Source: CAZKUN01 sp964555935
Lineage (GTDB): Bacteria; Armatimonadota; Zipacnadia; Zipacnadales; VGFC01
Length of the DNA: 58,326 bases
NCBI GenBank assembly: GCA_964555935.1
Contig: CAZKUN010000020.1
Coordinates: 1-58,326 of the forward strand
Reading direction: 5' to 3'
Part shown: positions 18,201 through 26,947 of the stretch, one piece after another
How positions within the stretch are numbered: the first letter of the stretch is position 1
Layout of the letters: each line of letters begins with the position of its first letter
Made by a program: the position numbers and the translations under genes
The notes under the pieces: model-generated
What the model was told of the DNA's origin: nothing
Seen by the model: the letters and a program-made list of their open reading frames with translations, nothing else
Databases searched by the model: none

Positions 18201-18540
18201 GCGATAGCCTCAGTTCGCCATGCGCCAGACGCTCGCAAGTCGGCTCGCCGACCTCCCACCCCGGCGAGGCGCTCGACACGCGCTCGCCATTGATGATCAG
18301 GGCAAAGTCCTCGACCGGCTTGCCGGCGAGCACATCCGTCCCGGTGCGTTTGTTGAGCCAGCTAACACGCTGCAGCCTGCCGCCCTCGGTGCCCAGGCGG
18401 AGCCGGGCAGCGCTCGTTTCAAGCTCCACGGCTCCCGAACGCCAACGAACGACGGCATCCTCCGAACGCACCTCGCCACAGTGAGCATCGTTCGCAGTCA
18501 TGGACATTGCCACCATCACTCCAATCATCGTGGCCTGCAT
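15295..18540 (-). CDS. Secreted GH36-like (alpha-galactosidase-type) glycoside hydrolase with Fn3-like and C-terminal binding domains
   Basis: The ATG at 18540 has GGAGG ten bases upstream and starts a signal peptide. The N-terminal half is a beta-supersandwich (GGRLQRVSWLNK, HGLSLVRCWLEIAN) as in clan GH-D enzymes. The barrel region contains DWGWWDRAGDWNG, then FQWRNDSNP with candidate nucleophile Asp618, and FQFTDGQSG with candidate acid/base Asp680. The 62-residue spacing is of the order seen in GH36 and GH27. An Fn3-like module (PPSAPPDARC to YEVVAVDGSGNVSG) and a C-terminal jelly roll follow. At 1081 residues it is longer than classical GH36 enzymes. It is last in a minus-strand operon after a beta-helix protein and an amidohydrolase. 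Confidence 0.75.
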   Translation of the reverse strand: MQATMIGVMVAMSMTANDAHCGEVRSEDAVVRWRSGAVELETSAARLRLGTEGGRLQRVSWLNKRTGTDVLAGKPVEDFALIINGERVSSASPGWEVGEPTCERLAHGELRLSLPLTRDGVRATRYYVAHHGLSLVRCWLEIANAGTEPVAVADPPIISLAQSSGEADLKWMSGAELFGDSWRMRTEPLTGEDRVFDSYDAPPTATGAALQGDGIDARIVVNETQVWPETDWARSAHAGDVLTHEVTVEAKPGDRILFALARGGNMAFDTTEWDPLVTYGDGEAFRASDGFSTEQGLGGWSYEYLGDDGQVRELTYADVPGRYGQRWRLDVDVIEPFVSDREMHPDPRGCAVRVFTAPRAGRVTISGSLRNTGNAPTPGAGFRLGTQAYAPWFCLADRESGEAVYAGFDCMAHWRAEFGAGEADIRLAGYSRDLAPGETVRTPYAFTGVFAGDLDDMGQEILEWQYRCMWDYTREPWFPAVRMLGYWMRGTNWGVHGWVGGDGDVESAFRKVFRTADLMRAVGGDTYHRDWGWWDRAGDWNGPDFRATGDYLRKHDMGQLIYAFIYTVDGESSVAQAHPEWLANPNTLDQSMSEVVDYETELLHSFYERWGAFQWRNDSNPIAPRGGDDTVLLHQQQGFMDVLRRFQDEHPDCAFQGVNGGGMALNWEYLGYSSGFQFTDGQSGPLACYYATYLFPPDKINDMPDIWDPAKYDPATWRSLLCSNFDMTGDTFDPVKLEGLRDLIDVYHYLQANGVVGRWVRVYHPIIDGDDETMYLQRLSWDRERGIIITRHLIEGTVSIRPKGLMADAQYEVSFHESADASSMTGAELMRDGITLTDPAPGELIYLNLPDHPGNRLDNTPPSAPPDARCVVGRNMGVPGVEFTWQPGEDDRWLSHYQVWRDGEMLGRVAKGCLYFDHSAGADPAALYEVVAVDGSGNVSGRVAAPKAEGARRVVIDDADLAAIAYTGSWQRETDFGPAHERTLSSAEEAGASFTVRFTGGAVTWHSRLGAEGGLARVSVDDGEPVTVSCYAADEIPGWPIFEHEWDQSGEHVLRVEVLGESDPRGTGSRVWIDAVTVEPR

Positions 18541-18585
18541 GTCGGATCGACCTCCGCGACAGAATACACGGCGGCGAGACAGGCC

Positions 18586-19476
18586 TCACGCCAACCCAAG
18601 TCCGAGCAGGCGGTCGGCGTTCCGCCACGTGATCTTATCGTGGGCGTCGTCGCTGATCAGCGACTCGGACTTGAGCTTCGCGAAGTAGGCCACGATGGGC
18701 AGATCCTGAGGCACGTTGGCGATGTCGGTCCCGAAGAAGAGGCGGTCCTGGAACTCCTCCATGAAAGAAGACCCGAATTCGGCGTCGCGGCTGATGGCGT
18801 TGAACCCGCTGCCCGCGGAGAGGTCCCCAAGCAGGTTCGGATAGCCGCGCATCAGCTCCACAAGTCGCCCCGGACGCACAGGCCCCTCCGGGTAGCCGTT
18901 CCTCTGGCCCGGCGGGTCATCCATGATACCGATCTCGGCCCAGAACGGCTGCGAGTGCCCCAGAACAATGAGGTCGGGGAATGTCTTCAGCACCTTCTCC
19001 AGGCGGGGCAGGCCCGGCTCGTCCACCAGCCCGTAGCAGTTGCCCACCCGGGATGCGATGTGGATGGTGACCGGCAGCCCCACCTCTCCCGCCTGGGCGA
19101 AGAGGTTCATGTTCAGGGGATCGTCGAGGGGGATGTTGGGGATGTACTCGCCGATGCACCGACAGCCGGCGTGCTTGTAGGCCTCCATCATCGGGCGGAA
19201 ATCGGATGCTGGATCATTCAGCATCCATCGCGGGTCCATCGGACAACAGGGGATCAGACGCTCGAGATACTCCGCGGCGATCTCGACCAATTCCTCGGCC
19301 GCAACCAGCGTGTAGCGATAGGCCGGGTTCACGGTGCCCATGCACAGCGCCTTGTCGATGCCATGGGCGTCCATCGTGGCGATGAGTTCATCAGGCGTCG
19401 GGTAGCGGGTGCCGTTGGCGCGCGCTATCCCCGCGTGCCGAGCCCGGCATACGTGAACGTGGATGTCGATGAGCAT
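18586..19476 (-). CDS. Amidohydrolase family 2 (TIM-barrel metal-dependent hydrolase)
   Basis: The ATG at 19476, preceded by GAGGAGTGA, gives a 296-residue protein that starts MLIDIHVHV, placing the H-x-H metal ligands at His6 and His8. Further ligands expected for the family are visible in VTIHIAS, VLGHSQPF and FFGTDIANV. There is no signal peptide, so it acts in the cytoplasm. Members include lactonases, decarboxylases and uronate-related hydrolases. Here it lies 45 bases upstream of the GH36-like gene and 56 bases after the beta-helix gene, suggesting it processes a released monomer or lactone. The exact substrate cannot be read from the sequence. Confidence 0.85.
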   Translation of the reverse strand: MLIDIHVHVCRARHAGIARANGTRYPTPDELIATMDAHGIDKALCMGTVNPAYRYTLVAAEELVEIAAEYLERLIPCCPMDPRWMLNDPASDFRPMMEAYKHAGCRCIGEYIPNIPLDDPLNMNLFAQAGEVGLPVTIHIASRVGNCYGLVDEPGLPRLEKVLKTFPDLIVLGHSQPFWAEIGIMDDPPGQRNGYPEGPVRPGRLVELMRGYPNLLGDLSAGSGFNAISRDAEFGSSFMEEFQDRLFFGTDIANVPQDLPIVAYFAKLKSESLISDDAHDKITWRNADRLLGLGLA

Positions 19477-19532
19477 CGGCTCACTCCTCGTTGTCGGCGG
19501 ATACGGTTGCGTGGACTGCGAGAAGCGCTGTC

Positions 19533-22211
19533 TCATTCCAACTGGAAATCGTCCACATAGAAGGCCGCCGGTTCGTCGCCCATCCCCGCGAATCCGCACC
19601 AGTTGCAGGCGCTGAAGGCCTCGTCTCGGAAGGAGACACCCTCGGTGGTCGTGCCAGCCTCGCCGACCGGACCATGCGTCACCGTGTAGGTCCCCTCAGC
19701 GCCTTCGCCCTCGCGGAAGGTCACCTCAACCCGCAGCCACTCGCCCAGTTCGTGCCGGCCGATTTCGCGCCATTCGGCGCCATCCGTCGCCTGAATCGCG
19801 CCGTCCGGCATCAGCCGCAGGTGCGGCCCCGTGGTGTACGTGGCCCCCGCCATTCCTGGCCAGTCGCGGAACTCGAGACTGATCGTCGCCGGTTGGTCGG
19901 CGTCGTTGCGGATGCTGCACGTCAGGCGGACCTCACCGTCGCCGGGCTTGCGGCGTGCGAACCAGTGAGGGCGCCACGTATCGACGTCCGGGCCATCGAC
20001 GAAGCGCAGGCAACGAACGCCTGAGGCGGGGCTATCGGCTGTGACGGCGACGCTCGTTGTCGCGGTGGCCGTTACGGCGCCCGCCGGTTCATCGCCAGGC
20101 TCGTAGTCCTCGAAGCCCTCCACGATCGGGCCGCCCTCGTCAACCGGCGGCGCCTCCTCGTAGGTGCGGTGGACAAGGGCGTCCGGCAGCCGCCTCCATT
20201 CATCATCGCCTTGCAGCCCCACCGTGCTCATGTCGATGGGTTCGAAACCCAGCGCGAGCGCCGGCGAGTTCGGCCTCAGAGTGAAGTCGCGATTGGCCGC
20301 ATCCACGAAGCCCGGGTCGGCGACGATCGAGCCGGCGCCTCGCCCGGTCGCCTGCCATTGTGCGAGCGAATCGCCGAGGAACTCCGGCTCCCCCGCCTCG
20401 CTCCAGTAGAGGTTGCCACTGGCCGTGAACTTGCTCTCCGGCGCCCAGTTGCTCCCCCAGAGCATCCGAGTGCTGGCGTTGTAGACGATGTTACGCTCGA
20501 TGTCAGCATGGACGCCCCCGTCGGGCTCGTGGTCTGCGTTGCGCATCATCTGGCCCTCATCGGAATAGGCGAACACGTTATTGCGGATCGTATCGCCATA
20601 CGGGTGTCCGTAGCAGTGGAGATGCAGGCCCCCATCGCGCGTGTCGTGGACCACGTTGTTCTCGACGACCATCTCGGAGCTACCAGCGTCGAGGTAGATG
20701 CCCCAGCCGCCATACCCCTGCTCGCCGCGCTCGAAGCGGGTAACGTCATGGATCAGATTATGGTGCAAGACAGTGCCGGTTGAGATGCCAAGCGTGTAGA
20801 TGCCGCCGATGTCGTTCAGGACGCCGTTGCCGAGGTGGTGGAGGTGGTTATAGCCCACCTCATTGTGGTGCGTGTAGGCAGGCGCGCGGCCGGTCCAACT
20901 CCACCCCATGTGCACGGCCATCCAACTCAGGTCGCAGATCTCATTGTGCGTGATCCGGTTGTAGCTGGCGCTTCCGCCCAGGAACACTCCGCAGCCCGCC
21001 CGGAAGATGTGGCCGCCATCGTGGATCAGGTTGTTGTCGACCACGTTGCGCGCGGTGAGGTACCAGTCATCCGTCACCGGCGGCGCGCCCTCGGACAGGT
21101 ACACCCCACCTCCGCCCATGTCGCGGATATGACACCGCGTGATCGTGTTGCCAGTGCAGGCCTCGCGGAGCGACACGGCGTGCTCGCCAAGATGGGTGAA
21201 CTCGCAGTCCTCGATCACGCAGTTGCTCGCGCCCCTGGCGTGGATCGCGCCCTTCTGGTGGACCGCGCCCTGCACGCCGTGCTCGTAGTCGGGCGATAGA
21301 TCGGCGTCGGCGTGCTGAAACGATAGACCCCGGAAGTGCACGTGCTCGACGCCCAGACCTAGCCGAGCGTCGCCCGTCAACTCCACGAGCGTGACCGGCA
21401 CGGCAGGAGCCACGATCTCGACCTCGTCCATCACTTCGCCAGGCAGAGGGTAGTAGTAGAGCGTTCCCGCGTCATGGTCCAGGTACCACTCGCCGGGCGC
21501 GTCAAGCGCCTCGAAGACGTTCTCGATGTAGTACCGCACGCTGGGCCCGAGGAAGAAGATCCCCGCCGGGCGAGCGAAGTCCACCCGCCGGCGCTCCCAG
21601 TTGGCCTCCCCGATGCGGTTGTACGAGTTCACCCAGTTGTGGAACAGGCAGATCAACGCGTCCTCGTCGTCTGCCCATGGGCCGAGGTCATCCTCGGCAT
21701 ACGTCAGCCCAAGGCATTGAGTGTCCTGCATGTGCAGGCGCTTGGAGTAGAAGTACGTGCCCTCGTTGGGCGTGCGGGCACGTGGACGGCGGGCGCCACC
21801 GACGAAAAGCTGCGTGAAGGGCTCATCTCGCTCCGCGGCCCAGGGGACATCGGCCACCCACAGTTGGTCATCGTGCTTGCGCCACCCAATGACGGGCAGC
21901 CCGCCGCTGATGATCGCCTGCTCGCCCTCGCGCGGGCGGAAAGTGACGGGGCACTCCTCCGTGCCCGAGTCGAGCGGCGTGAGCTGGAGAGCCTCAGCAA
22001 GTCGGTGCGTCCCGCCATGGAGCACGACCGTCGCGGGCTCCGCGTGGCCGCGCTCGCGGACAGCGTCTCGCGCGCGCTGAAGCGTGGCAAGGGGCCGCGC
22101 CTCCGTGCCCAGCCCGGCGTCGTCGCCACCAGGCGCGACGTGGATTTCATACGCATGAGCGTGGCTTCCCACTAGCAGCGAGGCGATCGCAACTCCGCAG
22201 ATCATGAGCAT
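19533..22211 (-). CDS. Secreted right-handed parallel beta-helix protein with C-terminal jelly-roll domain
   Basis: The ATG at 22211 (MLMICGVAIASLLVG), with AGGGGA six bases upstream, starts a typical signal peptide; an ATG at 22229 is also possible. The mature protein opens YEIHVAPGGDDAGLG and continues with Asn-, His- and Gly-rich rungs to about residue 690, including HNEVGYNHLHHLGNGV and NNVVHDTRDGGLHLH. A beta-sandwich of about 180 residues closes it (EGFEDYEPGDEP to FYVDDFQLE). It parallels the protein at 3912-6665 in its first two-thirds but has a different C-terminal domain. It heads the operon with the amidohydrolase and GH36-like genes. Lyase or hydrolase activity is inferred from the fold only. 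Confidence 0.88.
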   Translation of the reverse strand: MLMICGVAIASLLVGSHAHAYEIHVAPGGDDAGLGTEARPLATLQRARDAVRERGHAEPATVVLHGGTHRLAEALQLTPLDSGTEECPVTFRPREGEQAIISGGLPVIGWRKHDDQLWVADVPWAAERDEPFTQLFVGGARRPRARTPNEGTYFYSKRLHMQDTQCLGLTYAEDDLGPWADDEDALICLFHNWVNSYNRIGEANWERRRVDFARPAGIFFLGPSVRYYIENVFEALDAPGEWYLDHDAGTLYYYPLPGEVMDEVEIVAPAVPVTLVELTGDARLGLGVEHVHFRGLSFQHADADLSPDYEHGVQGAVHQKGAIHARGASNCVIEDCEFTHLGEHAVSLREACTGNTITRCHIRDMGGGGVYLSEGAPPVTDDWYLTARNVVDNNLIHDGGHIFRAGCGVFLGGSASYNRITHNEICDLSWMAVHMGWSWTGRAPAYTHHNEVGYNHLHHLGNGVLNDIGGIYTLGISTGTVLHHNLIHDVTRFERGEQGYGGWGIYLDAGSSEMVVENNVVHDTRDGGLHLHCYGHPYGDTIRNNVFAYSDEGQMMRNADHEPDGGVHADIERNIVYNASTRMLWGSNWAPESKFTASGNLYWSEAGEPEFLGDSLAQWQATGRGAGSIVADPGFVDAANRDFTLRPNSPALALGFEPIDMSTVGLQGDDEWRRLPDALVHRTYEEAPPVDEGGPIVEGFEDYEPGDEPAGAVTATATTSVAVTADSPASGVRCLRFVDGPDVDTWRPHWFARRKPGDGEVRLTCSIRNDADQPATISLEFRDWPGMAGATYTTGPHLRLMPDGAIQATDGAEWREIGRHELGEWLRVEVTFREGEGAEGTYTVTHGPVGEAGTTTEGVSFRDEAFSACNWCGFAGMGDEPAAFYVDDFQLE

Positions 22212-22415
22212 TCCGTGGTCCCCTGTCATCCATGGCTCCCCGCATCAGGCGGGGCACGTTGGCCTAGCGGCCAGCCGCACGCAGCGACACTTCAGCGGCC
22301 AGGCGCGAGGACCTGCACCCGTGGCAATGAGAGGCGAAAGCGTTGGGGCGACGAACTGAGTCTCTACCGTCAGTGGTGCTGGCGCGCATACTCGATCTTC
22401 CGAAGGTGGTCCGAC
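22212..22415. promoter_or_regulatory. Divergent intergenic region
   Basis: About 200 bases separate the start of the minus-strand beta-helix operon from the plus-strand heparinase-like/FG-GAP gene. Both promoters must lie here or within the flanking genes. I could not identify convincing -35/-10 elements or an operator palindrome. Confidence 0.4.
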
Positions 22416-25400
22416 ATGCTCGCTCTCCTCGCAATCCTCCTGAACTCCCCTGTCCTCGCGCAAGCGGAGCCGCCACCCGGCCATATGAACATCGCGTCCG
22501 CCGCCACGATCACCGCAGACCCGCCGCTGGACGCGGAGTCACTCGTGCCGCTTCTGGATGGCTGGACCAAGAGCGGGCTCGCCCACGAGGTCGGCTCATC
22601 CGGGGACGGGTCGCTGACGCTCACGTGGGATGAGCCGCGCGAGGTCTCGGGCGTCCGGATCGTCCAGAGCTCCACGGTCTACACGATGAGCGCCCTGGTC
22701 GTCGAGGGGGACGTCGACGGCTCTGGGACGTTCAGCCTCCAGCTCGGCGAGGCAACCGACACGCCCCTGTTTGCGTGGATCGATGTGGCGTGGGAAACGG
22801 TCTCCGTCCGCGCGCTCCGTGTCCGGTGCGCGGCGGGCGAATCAGGCGGGCTTCGCGCCCACCCGTGCTGGGCGGAGATTGCAGCAATTGGAATGCCTCT
22901 CGCGACCGACCTGGAGGCCGCTGGGAAGCGTGGGTTCCCCATAGCGCAGATCCCGAAGGCGCATCCCGCGCGCGGCGAGGTCAAGTTGATCGCGGGCGAG
23001 ACCATGCCCGTCATTCTGGCGCCGGAAGAGCTGTCGACGGCGGCTGGCGCGCTGTCAGAGGGGTTGGGCGCGCGGCTGGGTGAAGCGCCTGAGATCGTCT
23101 CCACAGTCGGGGCCGCCGCTCCTGGAACGCGGACGGTCATCTGCCTCGGCAACATGCTGAGCAACCCGCTGCTGACGCGGCTGTACTTCAATCGCTACAC
23201 GCATGTTGACTCGCTCCTCCCAGGGGAGAATGGCTACGTCATCCAGACCGTCTTCGAGCCGTACCCATGGCCGCGGGGCAACGACGTGATCGTGGTCGGG
23301 TGCTCCGACGCCGCGGGGGCGGCGGTCGGCGTGGACGCCCTGCTGTCGGGCATTGAGGGTGAAGGCGGCGATTCGAGCCTGCCCTACACAATGCAGATCC
23401 ACCCAAGCCGGTCGCTGACCAACGAAGCGCGCGAACAGCTCATCGCGACGAAGCCTGATCCATCGTTCACCGACTTCCGCAAGCACGCTGAGCTGTACCT
23501 GAAGACAGGTGATGAAGCGTATGCGAGCCGCGCAGTGGCGGCGCTCGACGTCGTGGTTGGGATCTACGAGGCGGACCCGACTCGACCGGTGCCCTGGCCG
23601 GAGGAGACCACAAGCGGAGCGATCTTCGCGACGTGGGATGCCTTCGACGAATGCCCCGTGATCGACCCGGACCGGCGGACGGGGTACGTCAACGCGTTCT
23701 TGCGGCTCTGGCGCAGCCTTATCCCAAAGACCTCGGGCTACAGCGCGCTGGGCCAGGGCGACAGCGTCACCTGGAATCACACCACCTTCCCGCTGCTCGG
23801 ACTCTACTTCGGAGGTCGGTACCTCGAGCGGAGTTTCGGGCTGATCGAGCCCCAGGAAGCGTTGGCGAAGGCGAGGGCCTGCTTCACGGCCCAGGCCAAA
23901 TCCTGGAAGCCGCAGGAGGATGCGGACAGCTACCTGATTCTCACGATGGCCCACGCCATCGACTACAGTCTCGCGGAGTGGGACCTGAGCTTCTTCGAGT
24001 CCGGGTTGATGGAGCAGTACGCAGACTATGTGGTCGCGATCTGCGACTCGCGCGGCATCCCATCGGGCTTTGGCGACTCCGGGTTCTCCAGCAGTCCCAC
24101 GCTTATCCGGGGGGCCCTGCCGCGGGCTTTCTGGTGGACGAAAGACCCCGGTTACCTGTGGCTTCTCAACCTCGCATCCGCCGGCGCGTGGGAGAACCCG
24201 TTCTGGCGAGACATTGAGCCTCTGACGCCCGATGACATGACCGGCGTCAGACCCTTCGCGTTGGATAGCCAGCTCTACCAGTACACGCAGGAGAAGCCCT
24301 CATACAATGAGCTGTTCGCGCCCTCGGAGGTCTCGGCGGAGGAGGCCTTCGATAAGGTCGCCTTCCGCGAGAGCTGGGACAGGGACGCCCAGTACTTGCT
24401 GCTCGACGGCTTCGCGCGCGGCAAGCACCTCCACTATGACGGCAACTCGATCACCGAGTTCATCGAGGACGGCGAGCGCTGGCTGATCGACCACGACTAC
24501 CTCGTCCGCAACACCACCGAGCACAACATGCTCTCCGTCCTGCGCGACGGACGGTGCGATTCCCTCGAGCCCAGCATGTCCGGGTTGCTGACCGCCGCCG
24601 ACTTGCCCGGCATCGGCTACACCAAGAGCTACGTCCCCGACTACAGCGGGGTGGACTGGACTCGGCGGATCATGTGGCGCAAGGGCGAGTACTTCATCGT
24701 CGCCGACGACGTCGAGGCCAGAGAATCGGGTGATTACGACCTCGAACTCACCTGGAAGACGATCGACCTGGGCGACGAGCGGTTAGAGGACAGCCGCGAC
24801 TTCATCGCCTCCCGCGGGAGCGCCGCCCTGAGTCGTCACCTGGTGCCTGTGGAGGATGCGCAGGCCGAATCCGGACGCGCGATCGTGCTCGCCCAGTCCA
24901 CGTCCCGGCTGACCTTCCGCGCCCAGCTCTCTGCCGGTGAATATGCGGTGGACCTCATCGCCTACGGCGTCGATGGAAGCAGCGATTCGCTCTGGATGTC
25001 CGCCGATGGCGGCGAGAAAGTCGCATTTCACGTGCCTCAGGGCCGCTACGGATCAGCGGGCACCACGCCCATCACCGTTGAGGGCACTCCGCGCATCACG
25101 CTCGACCGTGGTGGCGTGCACGTGTTCACGGTCTGGCTGCGGGAGATGCCCCCGGTTCGCGTGGAACGCATCGTCTTCGCCAAAGCCGGCGCCAAGCCGG
25201 TGACGGTTGTCACAACCGACGCCGAGCCGCCCACTGAGCAGGATCTGGCGAGGGCCGATCGCAAGGTGTTCTACATCCGCCCCGCCGAGCCCGTCGCCTC
25301 TCGCATGACAGCGCACGAACGCAAGGGCATCTCGGTGCCCGTGCGCATCCTCCACCAGCGCCGTCACGCGAAGCTGTCGGTCGGAGATGAGTCGCGCTTC

Positions 25401-26846
25401 GCGTCGCTCCTGTGCGTCACGAATCCCGAGCGCCCCGAGCCTTACGATCTGGTCGCGCTAGGCGGGAACGCATATGCGGTGTCCGGGCCAGAGCCCGCAA
25501 TCTGCGCGTTTGGGCCGGTGGAGCTGGATGGAATCGAGATCGACGCCGAGGCTTGCCTTCTGACCGCCACCGACCTCAGCGCGGTCGCGTGTCGTCGTCT
25601 CGACGCCGCCGGCGCCACGCTAACTCTTGATGAGCCAACCGATGTCTCCATTGACCTGGCGACCGGTGAAGGCGCTCCGCCTGGCAGCTATCGACGCGAC
25701 CCTCGGTGGCGCGCGCGACTGACGCGCATCGTCCGCTCGGCGGAGAGGCCTGGCCCCGCAACGGCGGACGCCCCTGGCGAGGCCGACAGGCCGCTCTGGC
25801 GCGTCAACCTCGGCTTGCCGGGCTTCGCGCGCAAGGTGTGGGTCGATGACATTGACAGCGATGGCGCCGACGAACTGCTGGTGGCCCACGACCAATCCGT
25901 TTCGTGCCTGACGGCGGACGGGGCGCTGCTCTGGACGTTCGACACCGGCGGCCCGACGCGTGACGTGAGCACCGCGCGCATGGCCGACGGCCTGCGGGTG
26001 CTCGTCTCAAGCAACGACACCTATCTGTACCTGCTTCACGCGGACGGAACGCTCGACCGCAAGCAGCAGATGACGGGCATCTACTTCAGCGCGGACTATG
26101 GCGAGCGACCGTGGGGCGTTTGGTGCAGCCGGGGGGTCGACCTCGACGGAGACGGCGATGATGAGATCGTATCGGGCATGGCCAACATGGAGTTGGTGGC
26201 GCTCGACGAGGATCTGGAAGAGGTGTGGGGCTACTTCACGGTCGCTCACGGCACCACCGACATCAAGATCCGCGACATCGACGGCGATGGCAAGCCGGAA
26301 ATCATCGCCGCCGACAAGTACGGCTCGATCCACGCCCTCGACACGAGCGGGAAGCCGCTCTACCGGTCGCACTCATCGATCGGCGATGTCCAGTTCGACA
26401 TCGGGCCAGTGGCGAACAGCGACGGCCGTCTGGGAGCCGTGCTCGGATCGTCCACGGGCGATCTAATCTGCACCGATGGCAGCGAGCAGCGCTGGCGTTT
26501 CGACAACTTCGGATACCCGGTCAACAGAATCGTCTGCGCCGACCTCGACGGCGACGGCACGGATGAGTGCCTCATCGCCTCCGGTACGGGCTATCTATAT
26601 GCGCTTGACACCGACGGACAGCTCATCTGGCGCGATCGACTTGGGTTCAGCGTGAATGACGTGATGACTATTGGGTCCCGGGTGGTGTACGCCGATGAGG
26701 ACGGTCTCGTGAGGGCGGCCGACGCCGCGGGGAGCGAGGTCCGCACGATCCGAACCGGCGCGCCCGCGCGTTGGCTGGCGCAGCTCGGCGAGACGGCGTG
26801 CGTGGTGACGGGGGCGGGCGATGTGCTGTGCTATGGCGTGGAGTGA
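22416..26846 (+). CDS. Secreted heparinase II/III-like lyase fused to a C-terminal FG-GAP/PQQ-like beta-propeller
   Basis: The ATG at 22416 (MLALLAILLNSPVLAQ), with GAAGGTGG upstream, begins the signal peptide; the open frame runs further upstream without supporting signals. The product has 1476 residues. A discoidin-like module (about 25-150, WDEPREVSGVRIVQSS) comes first. An alpha/alpha toroid follows, then a heparinase-type sandwich with FARGKHLHYDGNSITEF. The last third (from about residue 1120) is a beta-propeller whose blades carry DxDxDG loops: DDIDSDGADE, VDLDGDGDDE, RDIDGDGKPE and ADLDGDGTDE. These loops bind calcium in FG-GAP repeats. The propeller may bind polysaccharide or anchor the enzyme. 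Fusion of these parts in one chain is uncommon. Confidence 0.82.
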   Translation: MLALLAILLNSPVLAQAEPPPGHMNIASAATITADPPLDAESLVPLLDGWTKSGLAHEVGSSGDGSLTLTWDEPREVSGVRIVQSSTVYTMSALVVEGDVDGSGTFSLQLGEATDTPLFAWIDVAWETVSVRALRVRCAAGESGGLRAHPCWAEIAAIGMPLATDLEAAGKRGFPIAQIPKAHPARGEVKLIAGETMPVILAPEELSTAAGALSEGLGARLGEAPEIVSTVGAAAPGTRTVICLGNMLSNPLLTRLYFNRYTHVDSLLPGENGYVIQTVFEPYPWPRGNDVIVVGCSDAAGAAVGVDALLSGIEGEGGDSSLPYTMQIHPSRSLTNEAREQLIATKPDPSFTDFRKHAELYLKTGDEAYASRAVAALDVVVGIYEADPTRPVPWPEETTSGAIFATWDAFDECPVIDPDRRTGYVNAFLRLWRSLIPKTSGYSALGQGDSVTWNHTTFPLLGLYFGGRYLERSFGLIEPQEALAKARACFTAQAKSWKPQEDADSYLILTMAHAIDYSLAEWDLSFFESGLMEQYADYVVAICDSRGIPSGFGDSGFSSSPTLIRGALPRAFWWTKDPGYLWLLNLASAGAWENPFWRDIEPLTPDDMTGVRPFALDSQLYQYTQEKPSYNELFAPSEVSAEEAFDKVAFRESWDRDAQYLLLDGFARGKHLHYDGNSITEFIEDGERWLIDHDYLVRNTTEHNMLSVLRDGRCDSLEPSMSGLLTAADLPGIGYTKSYVPDYSGVDWTRRIMWRKGEYFIVADDVEARESGDYDLELTWKTIDLGDERLEDSRDFIASRGSAALSRHLVPVEDAQAESGRAIVLAQSTSRLTFRAQLSAGEYAVDLIAYGVDGSSDSLWMSADGGEKVAFHVPQGRYGSAGTTPITVEGTPRITLDRGGVHVFTVWLREMPPVRVERIVFAKAGAKPVTVVTTDAEPPTEQDLARADRKVFYIRPAEPVASRMTAHERKGISVPVRILHQRRHAKLSVGDESRFASLLCVTNPERPEPYDLVALGGNAYAVSGPEPAICAFGPVELDGIEIDAEACLLTATDLSAVACRRLDAAGATLTLDEPTDVSIDLATGEGAPPGSYRRDPRWRARLTRIVRSAERPGPATADAPGEADRPLWRVNLGLPGFARKVWVDDIDSDGADELLVAHDQSVSCLTADGALLWTFDTGGPTRDVSTARMADGLRVLVSSNDTYLYLLHADGTLDRKQQMTGIYFSADYGERPWGVWCSRGVDLDGDGDDEIVSGMANMELVALDEDLEEVWGYFTVAHGTTDIKIRDIDGDGKPEIIAADKYGSIHALDTSGKPLYRSHSSIGDVQFDIGPVANSDGRLGAVLGSSTGDLICTDGSEQRWRFDNFGYPVNRIVCADLDGDGTDECLIASGTGYLYALDTDGQLIWRDRLGFSVNDVMTIGSRVVYADEDGLVRAADAAGSEVRTIRTGAPARWLAQLGETACVVTGAGDVLCYGVE

Positions 26847-26947
26847 GCGACACCCATGGGCAGGCTCAGCAATCCCAGTCGGCGAAGTGTAGATGCGTGC
26901 AAGTGGACCGATGATCATCTTTGCGAGCCTGATCGGAGGGAACGCGG

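Noticed and set aside
22215..22415. Upstream in-frame extension of the heparinase-like/FG-GAP gene
   Set aside because: The added residues are Arg/Trp-rich without pattern; the ATG at 22416 has a Shine-Dalgarno site and begins a signal peptide.
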